Of a stretch of 64,000 bases of DNA, positions 38,450 to 48,983 are shown in pieces. A model generated the notes under the pieces. The model was not told where the DNA came from, did not search any database, and saw only the letters and a list, made by a program, of their open reading frames with translations. Position 1 is the stretch's first letter; each line of letters begins with the position of its first letter. The DNA is from Shewanella frigidimarina. GTDB lineage: Bacteria > Pseudomonadota > Gammaproteobacteria > Enterobacterales > Shewanellaceae. The position numbers and the translations under genes are program-made. Location: assembly GCF_003797125.1 (NCBI RefSeq), contig NZ_RKKE01000002.1, forward strand, positions 967,661 through 1,031,660. Reading direction: 5' to 3'.

Positions 38450-38659
38450 TTGTTTGGGTAAATATCGCAAAAATATTTTATCTACCTTATTTGAGAAAGA
38501 CTCCTAACCTCTATTACCAAATGTTAGTCAGTGTTGAACAACTGATGTTTAACATTAACCGTCAGATCGTTCTGCAACATTAAAAAATTCAACCCAAAGT
38601 GAATTATTGAGTCAATATAATCACCTCAGCGTTGGCTGCAAAACCAAAACCAGATTCAT

Positions 38660-39694
38660 TTAAGCTGTCATGGTTTGCATGATCGTAAGCGACTCTAGCG
38701 GCGGCTGAGCATGCAAAGAATGTGTTGAATAGAATGCCTTTTGAGTGTGTAAAAAAGCATTACCTGCTGTAATACCCGTTTGATAATCATGGCGTAAGTC
38801 CATATCTGTGCTGCCCAACAATTTGCTTTGAAGATTATCATCAGCAAAAATTTGAATGATCTCGACATCATCAGGTGGATTGGCGATAAACGCGAGCTCT
38901 TGTTCGTAAGCTTGTTCATGCTGAGCCAAGTAATCTATGGTTTTGGGACAATAACCTGACACACAAATCCATGATTTTAATTTATGTACCCAAGCAGATT
39001 GAGCATGAAAATCTGCATTAACAGTACGAATAACCACAATTTTTCGCGCTCCACGACGATATGCTTCACGAACTGGTAACGGCGCAGCCAGTCCACCATC
39101 AAGGTAAAAGTCAGCTTGAGGGTAATCATAGTTGGTATGAACTTGATTAGCAGCACTGGCGGTTAACCAGGGCGCAAGTTTAACCCCCTGCTTATATAGA
39201 AAAGGTAATGCACTTGAGGCTTTAAGTAATTCGCGCCAGTGGTCATTATCACCATTTGGGCGTAAGAAATAAGCTTGTCGATCGCGTGAGTTAGTTGCGG
39301 TGATCAATAACTCGCGTTGTCCCAATGATTTTGCGGCGGCGGAAAAGTCTAAGGCAAAGCTACCTTGAGTAGTTTTATCAAAGTACCAATCCAAATCGAC
39401 AACATTTCCGCCAACTAATCCTCGGCCCAGTTGGTAAAATCGCTTATGCCGTGATAATCCACGAATTAACCGCTTGGCATAGCCTTTCTGGCGAGATAAA
39501 AAGCTCGTGAGATTTTGTGAACCTGCAGATGTGCCTATGAATAAATCGAAGGGATCAAAATCATTATCTAACCACGCATCTAACACACCAGCGGTAAATA
39601 TCCCTCGCTGACCACCACCTTCAGCAATCAGTGCCATCTTGGGTTGTGATGCTTCATAAGGGTTCGTAAATGGTGTTGGTGTTAGGACGTTCAT
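38660..39694 (-). CDS. Patatin-like phospholipase family protein
   Basis: 344 residues. The oxyanion motif 'GGGQRG', the nucleophile elbow 'GTSAGS' and the dyad Asp in 'DGGLAAPLPV' are all present, so it should be an active serine lipid acyl hydrolase. No signal peptide, thus cytoplasmic, in the RssA/YjjU-like group rather than an exported toxin. It stands alone between prs and the tRNA operon. Confidence 0.92.
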   Translation of the reverse strand: MNVLTPTPFTNPYEASQPKMALIAEGGGQRGIFTAGVLDAWLDNDFDPFDLFIGTSAGSQNLTSFLSRQKGYAKRLIRGLSRHKRFYQLGRGLVGGNVVDLDWYFDKTTQGSFALDFSAAAKSLGQRELLITATNSRDRQAYFLRPNGDNDHWRELLKASSALPFLYKQGVKLAPWLTASAANQVHTNYDYPQADFYLDGGLAAPLPVREAYRRGARKIVVIRTVNADFHAQSAWVHKLKSWICVSGYCPKTIDYLAQHEQAYEQELAFIANPPDDVEIIQIFADDNLQSKLLGSTDMDLRHDYQTGITAGNAFLHTQKAFYSTHSLHAQPPLESLTIMQTMTA

Positions 39695-39957
39695 GATGAG
39701 CCTTTCTAAGAATATTCACTGCATAAGACAAGTCTAAACAACAGTAAGTAAAATAGATAACCGATAGAATCAATCGCGTTGATAGAAAAATACTATTGAT
39801 AAACAATACCGATTGTATTAATTATCTGCTCATTCAGAGTAAGTTGATAGCAGATGAGCTAAGGCTAAGGGGTGATTTTTTTGAGAGGTATTCACATCAA
39901 CAGGCTTCAATATGATCAAAAAATTTTGCTGAAAACATTTTGCTGAAAAATCACAGC

Positions 39958-39986
39958 AAAAAGCCCGTCTATAAGACGGGCTTTTT
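39958..39986 (-). terminator. Terminator of the tRNA operon
   Basis: AAAAAGCCCGTCT / AGACGGGCTTTTT, perfect 13-bp stem with a 3-base loop; T run on both strands, directly after the last tRNA gene. Confidence 0.95.
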
Positions 39987-39992
39987 AGAATT

Positions 39993-40067
39993 TGGCTGGG
40001 ATACAAGGATTCGAACCTTGGAATGCTGAGATCAAAACCCAGTGCCTTACCGCTTGGCGATATCCCA
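39993..40067 (-). tRNA. tRNA-Gln (TTG)
   Basis: 75 nt with encoded CCA. Acceptor TGGGATA pairs with TATCCCA; anticodon loop TTTTGAT gives TTG. Last of seven tRNAs in the operon. Confidence 0.97.
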
Positions 40068-40115
40068 ATAGTATTTTTTAAACAGACATGAAAAACAATT
40101 TTGACTAAAATTTGA

Positions 40116-40200
<85 letters not shown>

Positions 40201-40293
40201 ATCAAATTTTAACTTAGAGTATACTCTTTTTATTTCAGAGTAAACTTTGCTTTACCAGCTAACGTAAGTACAACTCACTCTACCCAGTAAATA

Positions 40294-40370
40294 TGGTAGC
40301 AATGGCGGGACTTGAACCTGCGACCCCAGCATTATGAGTGCTGTGCTCTAACCAGCTGAGCTACATTGCC
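40294..40370 (-). tRNA. tRNA-Met (CAT), elongator
   Basis: 77 nt with encoded CCA. Anticodon loop CTCATAA gives CAT. Acceptor GGCAATG / CATTGCT; G1-U72 wobble. It starts with G1, not the C1-A72 mismatch of the initiator, so it is the elongator. Confidence 0.95.
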
Positions 40371-40375
40371 AAAGA

Positions 40376-40450
40376 TGGCTGGGATACAAGGATTCGAACC
40401 TTGGAATGCTGAGATCAAAACCCAGTGCCTTACCGCTTGGCGATATCCCA
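40376..40450 (-). tRNA. tRNA-Gln (TTG)
   Basis: 75 nt with CCA, identical to the Gln gene at 39993-40067. Only 5 bases separate it from the preceding-numbered Met gene. Confidence 0.97.
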
Positions 40451-40473
40451 ATAATCTTGTCTAACTTTATAAA

Positions 40474-40548
40474 TGGCTGGGATACAAGGATTCGAACCTT
40501 GGAATGCTGAGATCAAAACCCAGTGCCTTACCGCTTGGCGATATCCCA
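40474..40548 (-). tRNA. tRNA-Gln (TTG)
   Basis: 75 nt with CCA, identical to the other two Gln genes of the operon. Confidence 0.97.
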
Positions 40549-40593
40549 ATCAAACTTTTTGAAACATTCGCCTAAGCCAATATCTCGAATAAA

Positions 40594-40678
<85 letters not shown>

Positions 40679-40723
40679 ACAACACTCTAGTTTAACATCT
40701 TGAGCAGATGGGTAAGAAATAGA

Positions 40724-40800
40724 TGGTAGCAATAGCGGGACTTGAACCTGCGACCCCAGCATTATGAGTGCTGTGCTCTAACCAGCTGAGCTATATTGCC
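40724..40800 (-). tRNA. tRNA-Met (CAT), elongator
   Basis: 77 nt with CCA; first tRNA of the operon. It differs from the Met gene at 40294-40370 by a compensated pair (A7-U66 in place of G7-C66). G1-U72 wobble. Confidence 0.95.
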
Positions 40801-40839
40801 ACTATTTCTTGCTATCCCTCTTGGTGAGGAACGGGGCGT

Positions 40840-40868
40840 ATTATGCTTATTCAGGTTATCTAGGTCAA
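40840..40868 (-). promoter_or_regulatory. Promoter of the tRNA operon
   Basis: On the minus strand TTGACC (-35) and CATAAT (-10) are separated by exactly 17 bases. A GC-rich discriminator (ACGCCCC) follows, typical of stringently controlled stable-RNA promoters. It lies about 40 bases upstream of the first tRNA. Confidence 0.85.
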
Positions 40869-41013
40869 CTGGTTTTTTTCGCTATTTTCATCAATTCGAC
40901 TTGTTCGGCTATAACTTCACCAAACTGAATGCCGAATCGACAAAATAAACCCAATTAACATCGATTAAATTCCCTTACGCCCCTTTATCGTTTCTTGATA
41001 ACGTTAATAAAAC

Positions 41014-42105
41014 TTAAACGTTAAATAAGAAATGCATTACATCGCCATCTTTAACGACATAAGTTTTACCTTCAACACGTAATTTACCCGCATCTTTGGC
41101 GCCAGCTTCACCCTTATAAGTAATAAAGTCTTCGTATGCCATTACTTGCGCACGAATAAAGCCACGTTCGAAGTCAGTGTGGATAACACCAGCAGCTTGT
41201 GGGGCAGAAGCACCAACGGGTACTGTCCATGCGCGAACTTCTTTTACACCTGCAGTAAAGTAAGTTTGCAGATTCAGTAATTCGTAACCTGCACGAATTA
41301 CGCGATCTAAACCAGACTCTTCTAAACCAAGGTCAGCCATAAACTCTGCGCGGTCATCAGCTTCCATTTCAGCTAATTCAGACTCAATAGCAGCACATAC
41401 AGGCACAACGATAGCATTTTCTGTTGCGGCAATAGCACGAACAACATCTAAATGAGGGTTGTTTTCAAAACCATCGTCAGCAACGTTAGCAATGTACATT
41501 GTTGGTTTAATGGTCAAGAAGTTAAGGTATGCAACGGCTGCTAACTCTTCTTTAGTTAATTCCAACGAACGCAACATTTGGCCTTCGTTTAACACTGGAC
41601 GCATTTTTTCAAGTACTGCGACTTCAAATTTCGCATCACCGTCGCCGCCTTTAGCACGCTTAGCTTGACGAAAAATAGCGCGTTCGCATGCGTCTAAGTC
41701 TGCTAGAGCTAACTCAGTATTAATGACTTCAATATCGCCAGCGGGGTCAATTTTGTTGGCTACGTGAACAATGTTTGGATCTTCAAAACAACGTACTACG
41801 TGACCAATTGCATCAGTTTCACGAATGTTAGCTAAAAACTTGTTACCTAAGCCTTCACCTTTCGATGCACCAGCCACTAGACCAGCGATATCAACGAACT
41901 CCATAGAAGTAGGTAAAATACGTTGAGGTTTAACAATAGCAGCTAACGCATCAAGACGTGCATCTGGTACCGGTACCACACCCGTGTTTGGCTCAATAGT
42001 GCAAAACGGAAAGTTTGCCGCTTCAATACCCGCTTGTGTTAACGCATTAAACAACGTTGACTTACCTACGTTTGGCAGACCAACAATGCCGCATTTAAAA
42101 CCCAT
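41014..42105 (-). CDS. ychF: YchF, redox-regulated ATPase (Obg-like)
   Basis: 363 residues. An Obg-family P-loop ('[14 protein letters not shown]') with the YchF form of the specificity loop, so it prefers ATP; a coiled-coil arm and a C-terminal TGS domain follow ('[22 protein letters not shown]' read in parts). It binds ribosomes and is a negative regulator of the oxidative stress response in E. coli. pth lies 77 bases upstream and the order pth-ychF is conserved. Confidence 0.97.
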   Translation of the reverse strand: MGFKCGIVGLPNVGKSTLFNALTQAGIEAANFPFCTIEPNTGVVPVPDARLDALAAIVKPQRILPTSMEFVDIAGLVAGASKGEGLGNKFLANIRETDAIGHVVRCFEDPNIVHVANKIDPAGDIEVINTELALADLDACERAIFRQAKRAKGGDGDAKFEVAVLEKMRPVLNEGQMLRSLELTKEELAAVAYLNFLTIKPTMYIANVADDGFENNPHLDVVRAIAATENAIVVPVCAAIESELAEMEADDRAEFMADLGLEESGLDRVIRAGYELLNLQTYFTAGVKEVRAWTVPVGASAPQAAGVIHTDFERGFIRAQVMAYEDFITYKGEAGAKDAGKLRVEGKTYVVKDGDVMHFLFNV

Positions 42106-42182
42106 ATGCTTACCTTTATATATGTAGAATTATCCCATTGGATAATGATGTCGAAAGGGTGTTAAAACAAAACTCGCTTGGC

Positions 42183-42770
42183 TTATTCTGCTTTGAACGA
42201 ATGTAATCTATGCATAGCTTTCGCCATGTCTTGGTTAAATAAAATCTCGGTTGAACGCACCGCTTCATCAATCGCGGCATTTATTCGCTCTTGCTCTACC
42301 GCTGGTGCCCTGCCCAGTACGTAGCCGCTGACTTTGTTTTTATCGCCTGGATGGCCAATGCCAATGCGCAAACGATGAAAGTTTTTGTCGTTACCTAAAC
42401 TGGCAATAATGTCTTTTAAGCCATTATGACCACCATGGCCACCGCCTAACTTGAATTTAGCCACACCAGGATCCATATCCAGCTCATCATGGGCGACTAA
42501 GATTTCTTCAGGTAAAATACGGAAAAAATTGGCTAATGCTGCAACCGACTTACCGCTTAAGTTCATATACGTTGTCGGGATCAATAAACGAACATCCCTG
42601 CCATGCAAAGTTGCACGAGCTGTGACACCAAAATATTTACTCTCTGCAACCAAGGGGATATTACAGATGCGCGCTAGTTCTTGCACGTACCATGCACCAG
42701 CGTTATGGCGAGTTTGTGCGTATTCAGCACCCGGATTTGCCAATCCGACAATCAATTTAATGTTACTCAT
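42183..42770 (-). CDS. pth: Peptidyl-tRNA hydrolase
   Basis: 195 residues from the ATG at 42770 (a GTG sits just before it). Frees tRNA from dropped-off peptidyl-tRNA. Catalytic His22 lies in '[13 protein letters not shown]'; '[11 protein letters not shown]', 'HDELDMDPG' and '[13 protein letters not shown]' are the other family blocks. It precedes ychF in the same direction. Confidence 0.97.
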   Translation of the reverse strand: MSNIKLIVGLANPGAEYAQTRHNAGAWYVQELARICNIPLVAESKYFGVTARATLHGRDVRLLIPTTYMNLSGKSVAALANFFRILPEEILVAHDELDMDPGVAKFKLGGGHGGHNGLKDIIASLGNDKNFHRLRIGIGHPGDKNKVSGYVLGRAPAVEQERINAAIDEAVRSTEILFNQDMAKAMHRLHSFKAE

Positions 42771-42988
42771 CACAACCTAGTCAGTTTATTAGCAAGCAAT
42801 GCTGCTAAATGCCTTCATGGGGTACATCAAAATACACATGATGCAAAACGCGACATTTTATACCAATTTCACTCATAATGTAATCATTCAAAGCCGCTCA
42901 TGCTTTACTGTTGGCGACTCTTTATAAAAGCCATGTTTATTGCGTAAGAAGCCTAGCGACCAAATTGCTCATGTAGCCAACCAATAGT

Positions 42989-44227
42989 TTAATTCAGCCC
43001 AAGCGCGTACTTCAATACTTTACGTTTTAGCGGTGAGTCGATGTTGGCCAGTTTTAACGCGCCATTACGCAGTAATTTTAATGGCAATAAATTGTTACTA
43101 AAACCGGCATAAAAAGCATCCATTGCGGTCATCATCAATTGATTATCATAATATCGCGCTTGCTGATAACGCTTTAATACCTTGCTATCCCACCATGTGC
43201 CACCCGATCCAATAGCATTAGCAATTTGAGCCACCAGCACATCGACATCTTTAAAACCTATATTAACGCCTTGGCCAGCTAATGGATTAATCGTGTGAGC
43301 CGCATCGCCAATAATAACCAGATTATCTTGATAATATTGTTGTGCATGGCGCCGAGTTAATGGAAAGCTACCACGATTTTCAACAGTAAAATTAGTGTCT
43401 AATCTCGATGGGAAATGCAGTCTAATTTGTTCGGCAAGTTGTAGATCGCTCAGTTGAGATAACTGTTTAATACGATTAGCATCGTCATACCACACTAATG
43501 AGGCATGATTTCCAGGCAGCGGCAATAAACTTCTCGGTCCAGCTGGAGTAAATTGCTGCCAGGTAATTGATTGCTGCGGCGTTTGAGTATTAATATTGAT
43601 TAACATCGCCGATTGGGCGTAATCCCAACCAGTCAAACCAATACCTGCCCATTGGCGCACTTGCGAGTTAGCCCCATCAGCACCAATAAGTAATGTTGTA
43701 GTAAGCGTATCGCCATTATCGAGCAAAATACCGACTTGATGACTGTCCCTTAAACGAGAAAACTGCATCACTTTTGCTGGACACAATAAGGTGATGTTGT
43801 CCATTTTATAGATTTGTTGCCATAGGCTTAATTGAATTACACGGTTTTCAAAAAAGTAACCTAAGTGCGACTGATCAACTTGTTCGGCGCTAAATGCAGT
43901 AAGGCAGCCATCGAGCTCCCACGTTTCTAAACCTGTATAAGGTGCATGGCGCATGGTTAGCAGCTCATCCATAACACCAAAACGCGTTAACAATTGCTCA
44001 GATGCCACACTAATTGCCGATACTCGCACATCTAAAGGCTGTAAAGGATCATAAGGTTGTGGTTGGCGAGATTCAATCACTGCGACACTGAGCCCTAACT
44101 GACCTAATCCAATCGCAGCAGCCGCACCGACCATTCCGCCGCCAACAACGACAACATCATAATGATTAGCGTTACCAGAGGTGTTCGTTGATGTGAATGA
44201 AGCATCTTGCATTGTCTTGGCATCCAT
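42989..44227 (-). CDS. ubiF: FAD-dependent ubiquinone-biosynthesis hydroxylase, UbiF type
   Basis: 412 residues of the UbiH/UbiF/VisC family. The FAD Rossmann motif 'VVVVGGGMVGAAAAIGLGQLG' (read in parts), the DG motif 'LLIGADGANSQVRQWAG' and 'VIIGDAAHTINPLAGQGVN' are intact. I assign UbiF (hydroxylation before the last methylation of ubiquinone) because it is divergent from miaB, as ubiF is in E. coli; sequence alone would not exclude UbiH-like paralogues. Confidence 0.85.
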   Translation of the reverse strand: MDAKTMQDASFTSTNTSGNANHYDVVVVGGGMVGAAAAIGLGQLGLSVAVIESRQPQPYDPLQPLDVRVSAISVASEQLLTRFGVMDELLTMRHAPYTGLETWELDGCLTAFSAEQVDQSHLGYFFENRVIQLSLWQQIYKMDNITLLCPAKVMQFSRLRDSHQVGILLDNGDTLTTTLLIGADGANSQVRQWAGIGLTGWDYAQSAMLININTQTPQQSITWQQFTPAGPRSLLPLPGNHASLVWYDDANRIKQLSQLSDLQLAEQIRLHFPSRLDTNFTVENRGSFPLTRRHAQQYYQDNLVIIGDAAHTINPLAGQGVNIGFKDVDVLVAQIANAIGSGGTWWDSKVLKRYQQARYYDNQLMMTAMDAFYAGFSNNLLPLKLLRNGALKLANIDSPLKRKVLKYALGLN

Positions 44228-44438
44228 AAATAGTGAGATGATTTCTGTTTAATATGACTGTGAATTGCGGTCAATATATGTATAAATATGTCTATAAGAG
44301 CTAAAGCATGACCAAATGTTGCTATAACGGCTTTTACCTACACCTGCTTACAATGAACAAAAATCAATCAATAAACGATTCTATATACTGTGACTGTCTC
44401 ATTAATTGATCCACTTTACGTAATCAAGAGAGGACATC

Positions 44439-44846
44439 ATGAACAGTCACCATCAATTTGTACGCCATGACATTCGCTATGGCTTGATTGCCACAGTTTT
44501 GATCACCACAATCATAGGTTGCTCATTAGTACTGTCGACGAATGCCGCTGCTAATAATCCCAAAAATAACTTAATCACTCAATCTGCAACAAACATAGGT
44601 TCCATTGAAACCATTACAGTGACATATCGTAATGCATTCGATTATGCCCTATATCAACAAACCACGGAAATGTTGCTCAGCTTTAATCGTGATTGAAGCC
44701 AAAGTAATCTCATTCAAGTCCAGCAACAAAGTCGCCAAATGGCCGCGGAATTTGGTTTTTACTCCGAGCAATCAATCACGTTTAACGCCAACGATAAATC
44801 ATTACTATTTTCAAGGCTATTACAAAGTTTAGATTCAAATGAGTGA
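44439..44846 (+). pseudogene. Small secreted protein gene interrupted by an in-frame TGA
   Basis: The first 85 codons (44439-44696) encode a membrane/signal segment (GLIATVLITTIIGCSLVLS) and 'TVTYRNAFDYALYQQTTEMLLSFNRD', then TGA at 44694. In the same frame, 49 more codons follow to a TGA at 44844, with protein-like content including 'QVQQQSRQMAAEFGFYSE'. I infer an ancestral protein of about 135 residues cut by one nonsense change; the short product may still be made. Family not recognised. It lies between ubiF and miaB. Confidence 0.6.
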
Positions 44847-44928
44847 AACTTGCACTAGTGCTAGCCAGACCGTCTGACAACAGGTAAAATGTCGCGCTAT
44901 TTTTACTGTGATTTACTGGCGAGCACTG

Positions 44929-46353
44929 ATGAGTAAAAAACTTCATATTAAAACCTGGGGCTGTCAAATGAATGAGTATGACTCATCAAAGATGGCCGAT
45001 TTATTAGACGACTATCAAGGATATACCTTGACCGAGGATGCAAGCGAAGCAGATGTTCTGCTGCTTAATACTTGCTCTATTCGTGAAAAAGCACAGGAGA
45101 AGGTATTCCATCAGCTAGGGCGTTGGAAATCTTTAAAAGATAAAAATCCTAATTTAATTATTGGGGTCGGCGGTTGTGTTGCCTCGCAAGAAGGTAAAGC
45201 AATTAAAGATCGCGCTCAATGCGTTGATATTATCTTTGGTCCACAAACCTTACACCGTTTACCTGAGATGATTGAACAAATTCAACGTGGCGAAAAAGCT
45301 GTGATTGATATCAGTTTCCCAGAAATTGAGAAGTTCGATCGTCTTCCTGAGCCTCGCGCTGATGGTCCAACCGCGTTCGTATCAATTATGGAAGGTTGCA
45401 GTAAGTACTGTTCTTTCTGCGTGGTACCTTATACCCGCGGTGAAGAAGTCAGCCGTCCGTTAGATGACGTTATTCTTGAAGTGGCTCAATTAGCCGCCCA
45501 AGGCGTACGTGAAGTGAATTTATTGGGTCAAAACGTTAACGCGTATCGCGGTGCAACTCATGATGATGAGATATGTACCTTTGCGGAATTATTGCGCCTA
45601 GTGGCCTCAATTGATGGTATCGACCGTCTGCGTTTTACTACTAGCCACCCAATTGAATTCACCCAAGACATTATCGATGTGTATGAAGACACCCCTGAAT
45701 TGGTGAGCTTCCTGCATTTACCGGTGCAATCGGGTTCGGATCGTATTTTGACCCAAATGAAACGCGGTCACATGGCGATTGAGTATAAGTCGATTATTCG
45801 TCGCTTGCGTAAAGCTCGTCCTGATATTCAAATTAGCTCAGATTTTATTATTGGTTTCCCTGGTGAATCTAAAGACGATTTCGCTGATACCATGAAACTG
45901 ATTGAAGATGTTGCGTTTGACCACAGCTTTAGCTTTATCTACAGCGCTCGTCCAGGCACGCCTGCGGCAGATTTGCCTGATGATGTTAGCGACGAAGAAA
46001 AGAAGCAACGTTTAGCCATTTTACAAGACCGTATTACCCAACAAGCAATGCGTTATAGCCGTCAAATGCTGGGCACTGTTCAACGTATTTTAGTTGAAGG
46101 TCCTTCAGTGAAGAATCCAATGGAACTTCGCGGTCGAACTGAAAACAGTCGTGTGGTTAACTTTGAAGCCGCTCACACTCATATCGGTAGTTTCGTTGAT
46201 GTGAAAATTGTTGATGTTTATACCAACTCATTACGCGGTGAATTTGTCCGTGGTGAAAATGAAATGGATTTACGTCGCAGTTTACGTCCGGCTGAAATTC
46301 TTGCTAAACACAAGCAAGATGACGCATTAGGTGTGACCCACTTTAAGCCGTAA
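44929..46353 (+). CDS. miaB: MiaB, tRNA-2-methylthio-N6-dimethylallyladenosine synthase
   Basis: 474 residues from the ATG at 44929, which fits the family start ([19 protein letters not shown]); a GTG 21 bases upstream is the alternative. Radical-SAM enzyme that adds the methylthio group to i6A37 of tRNAs. Three N-terminal Cys bind the auxiliary cluster; the SAM cluster is in '[15 protein letters not shown]'; a TRAM domain ends it. A terminator separates it from ybeZ. Confidence 0.98.
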   Translation: MSKKLHIKTWGCQMNEYDSSKMADLLDDYQGYTLTEDASEADVLLLNTCSIREKAQEKVFHQLGRWKSLKDKNPNLIIGVGGCVASQEGKAIKDRAQCVDIIFGPQTLHRLPEMIEQIQRGEKAVIDISFPEIEKFDRLPEPRADGPTAFVSIMEGCSKYCSFCVVPYTRGEEVSRPLDDVILEVAQLAAQGVREVNLLGQNVNAYRGATHDDEICTFAELLRLVASIDGIDRLRFTTSHPIEFTQDIIDVYEDTPELVSFLHLPVQSGSDRILTQMKRGHMAIEYKSIIRRLRKARPDIQISSDFIIGFPGESKDDFADTMKLIEDVAFDHSFSFIYSARPGTPAADLPDDVSDEEKKQRLAILQDRITQQAMRYSRQMLGTVQRILVEGPSVKNPMELRGRTENSRVVNFEAAHTHIGSFVDVKIVDVYTNSLRGEFVRGENEMDLRRSLRPAEILAKHKQDDALGVTHFKP

Positions 46354-46380
46354 TTCATGTTTGTTGCTTAAGATGATACT

Positions 46381-46401
46381 AAAGGCGGCTTGTCCGCCTT
46401 T
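46381..46401 (+). terminator. Terminator of miaB
   Basis: AAAGGCGG / CCGCCTTT, 8-bp stem with a 5-base loop, followed by TAATTTT. 28 bases past the stop. Confidence 0.78.
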
Positions 46402-46524
46402 AATTTTGCCTAAAATTGGTCATATTATGGTAATTCGATACAGAGACTCGTAAACTGTCATTATTACTAAATGGCATTTTAACGCTATTATTTTGTTGTC
46501 CAAGACCGAAACCTGGAGCCTTAT

Positions 46525-47589
46525 TTGACCACTAAAGTCACCACCATGAATTTGTATCTAGAACCTTCAGATACTCGTCGCCTCGTCTCATTATGTGGCC
46601 CATTTGATGACAACATCAAACAACTCGAACGCCGATTAGGTGTTGAGATTATTCATAAAGATAACCACTTCACTATTGTTGGACTGCCACGTAATGCGCT
46701 CAATGCCAATAACTTGTTGCGTCAGTTATACATAGAAACCCAAACAATCAAAGGCAGTACGCCAGACTTAGAACCTGAAGTGGTGCATTTAGCCATTCAA
46801 GAAGCCATTAACCTTGAAGCACTGCAAGACTCTGACGACAGTAGCATCCATATTAAAACTAAGCGTGGCGTGATTAAACCTCGTACACCGAATCAAAGTG
46901 TGTACATGCATAATATTACGGGGCACGACATCAGTTTTGGTATTGGCCCTGCAGGTACAGGTAAAACTTACCTTGCTGTTGCGGCGGCGGTTGATGCCTA
47001 TGAGCGTCAAGAAGTGCGTCGTATTCTACTAACTCGTCCTGCGGTTGAAGCTGGCGAGAAACTCGGTTTTTTACCGGGCGATTTAAGCCAAAAAGTCGAC
47101 CCATATTTACGCCCACTTTATGATGCCTTATTTGAGATGATGGGTTTTGAGAAAGTTGAAAAACTGATTGAACGCGGCGTAATTGAAGTCGCCCCGCTCG
47201 CTTACATGCGCGGCCGGACTCTCAATGATGCTTTCATTATTTTAGATGAAGCCCAAAACACCACAGTTGAACAAATGAAAATGTTCTTAACCCGTATTGG
47301 GTTTAATTCTCGTGCGGTGATCACTGGCGACATTACTCAAATTGATTTACCTCGTAGCCAAAAATCAGGCCTACGTCACGCCATTGAGGTGCTCAGCGAG
47401 GTACCTGAGATCAGCTTTAATTTCTTTATTGCCCAAGATGTGGTCCGTCACCCCGTTGTTGCTCGTATCGTTGAAGCGTATGAAGCATTCGAGCAACAAG
47501 AGCAAATTCAAAAAGCCATCAAAGAACAAGCTTATCGCGAACGTGAACAGAAACGTCAGCTAATAGATAAAGAGGAAAGTGCTCAATGA
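46525..47589 (+). CDS. ybeZ: PhoH-family ATPase (YbeZ)
   Basis: 354 residues with a P-loop ATPase domain ('[17 protein letters not shown]' and '[11 protein letters not shown]'). A TTG start at 46525 is supported by GGAG six bases before it; an ATG at 46546 lacks a site. YbeZ works with YbeY in rRNA processing. Its stop overlaps ybeY by four bases. Conserved order ybeZ-ybeY-corC-lnt. Confidence 0.95.
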   Translation: MTTKVTTMNLYLEPSDTRRLVSLCGPFDDNIKQLERRLGVEIIHKDNHFTIVGLPRNALNANNLLRQLYIETQTIKGSTPDLEPEVVHLAIQEAINLEALQDSDDSSIHIKTKRGVIKPRTPNQSVYMHNITGHDISFGIGPAGTGKTYLAVAAAVDAYERQEVRRILLTRPAVEAGEKLGFLPGDLSQKVDPYLRPLYDALFEMMGFEKVEKLIERGVIEVAPLAYMRGRTLNDAFIILDEAQNTTVEQMKMFLTRIGFNSRAVITGDITQIDLPRSQKSGLRHAIEVLSEVPEISFNFFIAQDVVRHPVVARIVEAYEAFEQQEQIQKAIKEQAYREREQKRQLIDKEESAQ

Positions 47590-48056
47590 GCCAGCAAGGG
47601 ATATCATTAGATCTCGACCTACAAATTGCAGTCGATAATCCACGCTTACCAACTCAAGCTGAGTTTGAAACTTGGGTTCGAGCCGCTATTGGCCAAACAA
47701 TGCCAGTAGTAGAGTTAACTATTCGTATTGTTGATATTGCCGAGAGTCAGCAGCTCAATTCAACTTATCGCGGTAAAGACAAGCCAACTAACGTATTGTC
47801 GTTTCCGTTTGAAGCGCCGCCAGAAGTTGAATTGCCATTATTGGGTGACCTCGTTATCTGCGCACCAGTGGTGGAACAAGAAGCAATTGAGCAAAATAAA
47901 CCGCTAATCGCTCACTGGGCACACATGGTCATACACGGTAGCTTGCATTTGCTGGGCTATGACCATATTATCGACGAAGAAGCCGATGAGATGGAGTCAT
48001 TAGAGACCCAACTTATTGAAGGCTTAGGTTTTGACAATCCCTATAAGGAAGCATAA
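47586..48056 (+). CDS. ybeY: YbeY endoribonuclease, rRNA maturation factor
   Basis: 156 residues. Metal-binding motif '[11 protein letters not shown]' (H-x3-H-x5-H) and 'TNVLSFPFE' identify it. Single-strand RNase that matures 16S rRNA 3' ends and takes part in 70S quality control. The four-base overlap with ybeZ indicates coupled translation. Confidence 0.97.
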   Translation: MSQQGISLDLDLQIAVDNPRLPTQAEFETWVRAAIGQTMPVVELTIRIVDIAESQQLNSTYRGKDKPTNVLSFPFEAPPEVELPLLGDLVICAPVVEQEAIEQNKPLIAHWAHMVIHGSLHLLGYDHIIDEEADEMESLETQLIEGLGFDNPYKEA

Positions 48057-48101
48057 ATAAACAAGGTATATCTTATAGATACCCTTGTTTAGGTAAATAT
48101 T

Positions 48102-48980
48102 ATGAGTGACGATATCCCCCCGAGTACAAACGCCCACAAGAAGAGCTGGTTCGATAAAATTAACCAATTATTTCAGGGCGAACCTCAAAATCGCGAAGAT
48201 TTAGTTGATGTCATAGCAGGTGCAGAAATGCGTGACCTCATCACCGAAGATACTCGCGAAATGATTAAAGGTGTATTAGAGGTTTCCGACCTTCGTGTGC
48301 GCGACATCATGATCCCAAGATCGCAAATTGTTACCATTCAAATAGACTCGACCGTCGATGAGTTTTTAGAAATCGTCATGGATTCCGGTCACTCTCGCTT
48401 CCCTGTTGTTAATGAAGACAAAGATCATATTGAAGGCATTTTACTGGCTAAAGATTTGATCAAATACGGATTTAAACAATCTGATGAATCTTTCACTCTT
48501 GCCCAAGTGATTCGACCTGCCGTGGTCGTTCCTGAAAGTAAAAGAGTCGATGTACTGCTCAAAGAATTCCGCTCACAGCGCTACCATATGGCCATTGTTG
48601 TCGATGAATATGGTGGAGTGTCAGGTCTAGTCACTATTGAAGATATTCTCGAAGAAATCGTTGGTGAAATTGAAGATGAATTTGACCACAATTCAGTTGA
48701 AGACACCGAAATTAAAAAACTCAGTAACACTGTGTTTATGGTAAAAGCGCTGACGGAAATTGAAGATTTCAACGAAGCCTGTGGTACCAATTTCAGTGAT
48801 GAAGAATTCGATACTGTCGGTGGTATGGTGTCGCATGCATTTGGTCATTTACCAGAACGTAATGAAAGCATTGTCATCAACAATATCGAGTTCAAAGTCA
48901 TTAACGCAGATAACCGCCGCTTGGTGCAACTTCGTGTTAAACTTCCTGACCCTAATATTAGTGAAGAATTCGACGACTAA
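48102..48980 (+). CDS. ybeX: CorC/YbeX family protein (CBS pair plus CorC_HlyC)
   Basis: 292 residues. Two CBS domains (about 67-190; 'VRDIMIPRSQIVTIQIDSTVDEFLEIV' read in parts and 'HMAIVVDEYGGVSGLVTIEDILEEIVGEI') and a C-terminal CorC_HlyC domain. Linked to magnesium/cobalt efflux in older work; E. coli YbeX is now tied to ribosome maturation, fitting its neighbours. No membrane domain. Confidence 0.92.
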   Translation: MSDDIPPSTNAHKKSWFDKINQLFQGEPQNREDLVDVIAGAEMRDLITEDTREMIKGVLEVSDLRVRDIMIPRSQIVTIQIDSTVDEFLEIVMDSGHSRFPVVNEDKDHIEGILLAKDLIKYGFKQSDESFTLAQVIRPAVVVPESKRVDVLLKEFRSQRYHMAIVVDEYGGVSGLVTIEDILEEIVGEIEDEFDHNSVEDTEIKKLSNTVFMVKALTEIEDFNEACGTNFSDEEFDTVGGMVSHAFGHLPERNESIVINNIEFKVINADNRRLVQLRVKLPDPNISEEFDD

Positions 48981-48983
48981 ATC

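Noticed and set aside
44694..44696. Selenocysteine at the internal TGA
   Set aside because: No hairpin of SECIS type is evident just after it, the context is not redox-like, and a nonsense change is simpler.
44632..44832. 66-codon frame overlapping the interrupted small-protein gene
   Set aside because: Basic, low-quality composition; the other frame continues the upstream protein more convincingly.
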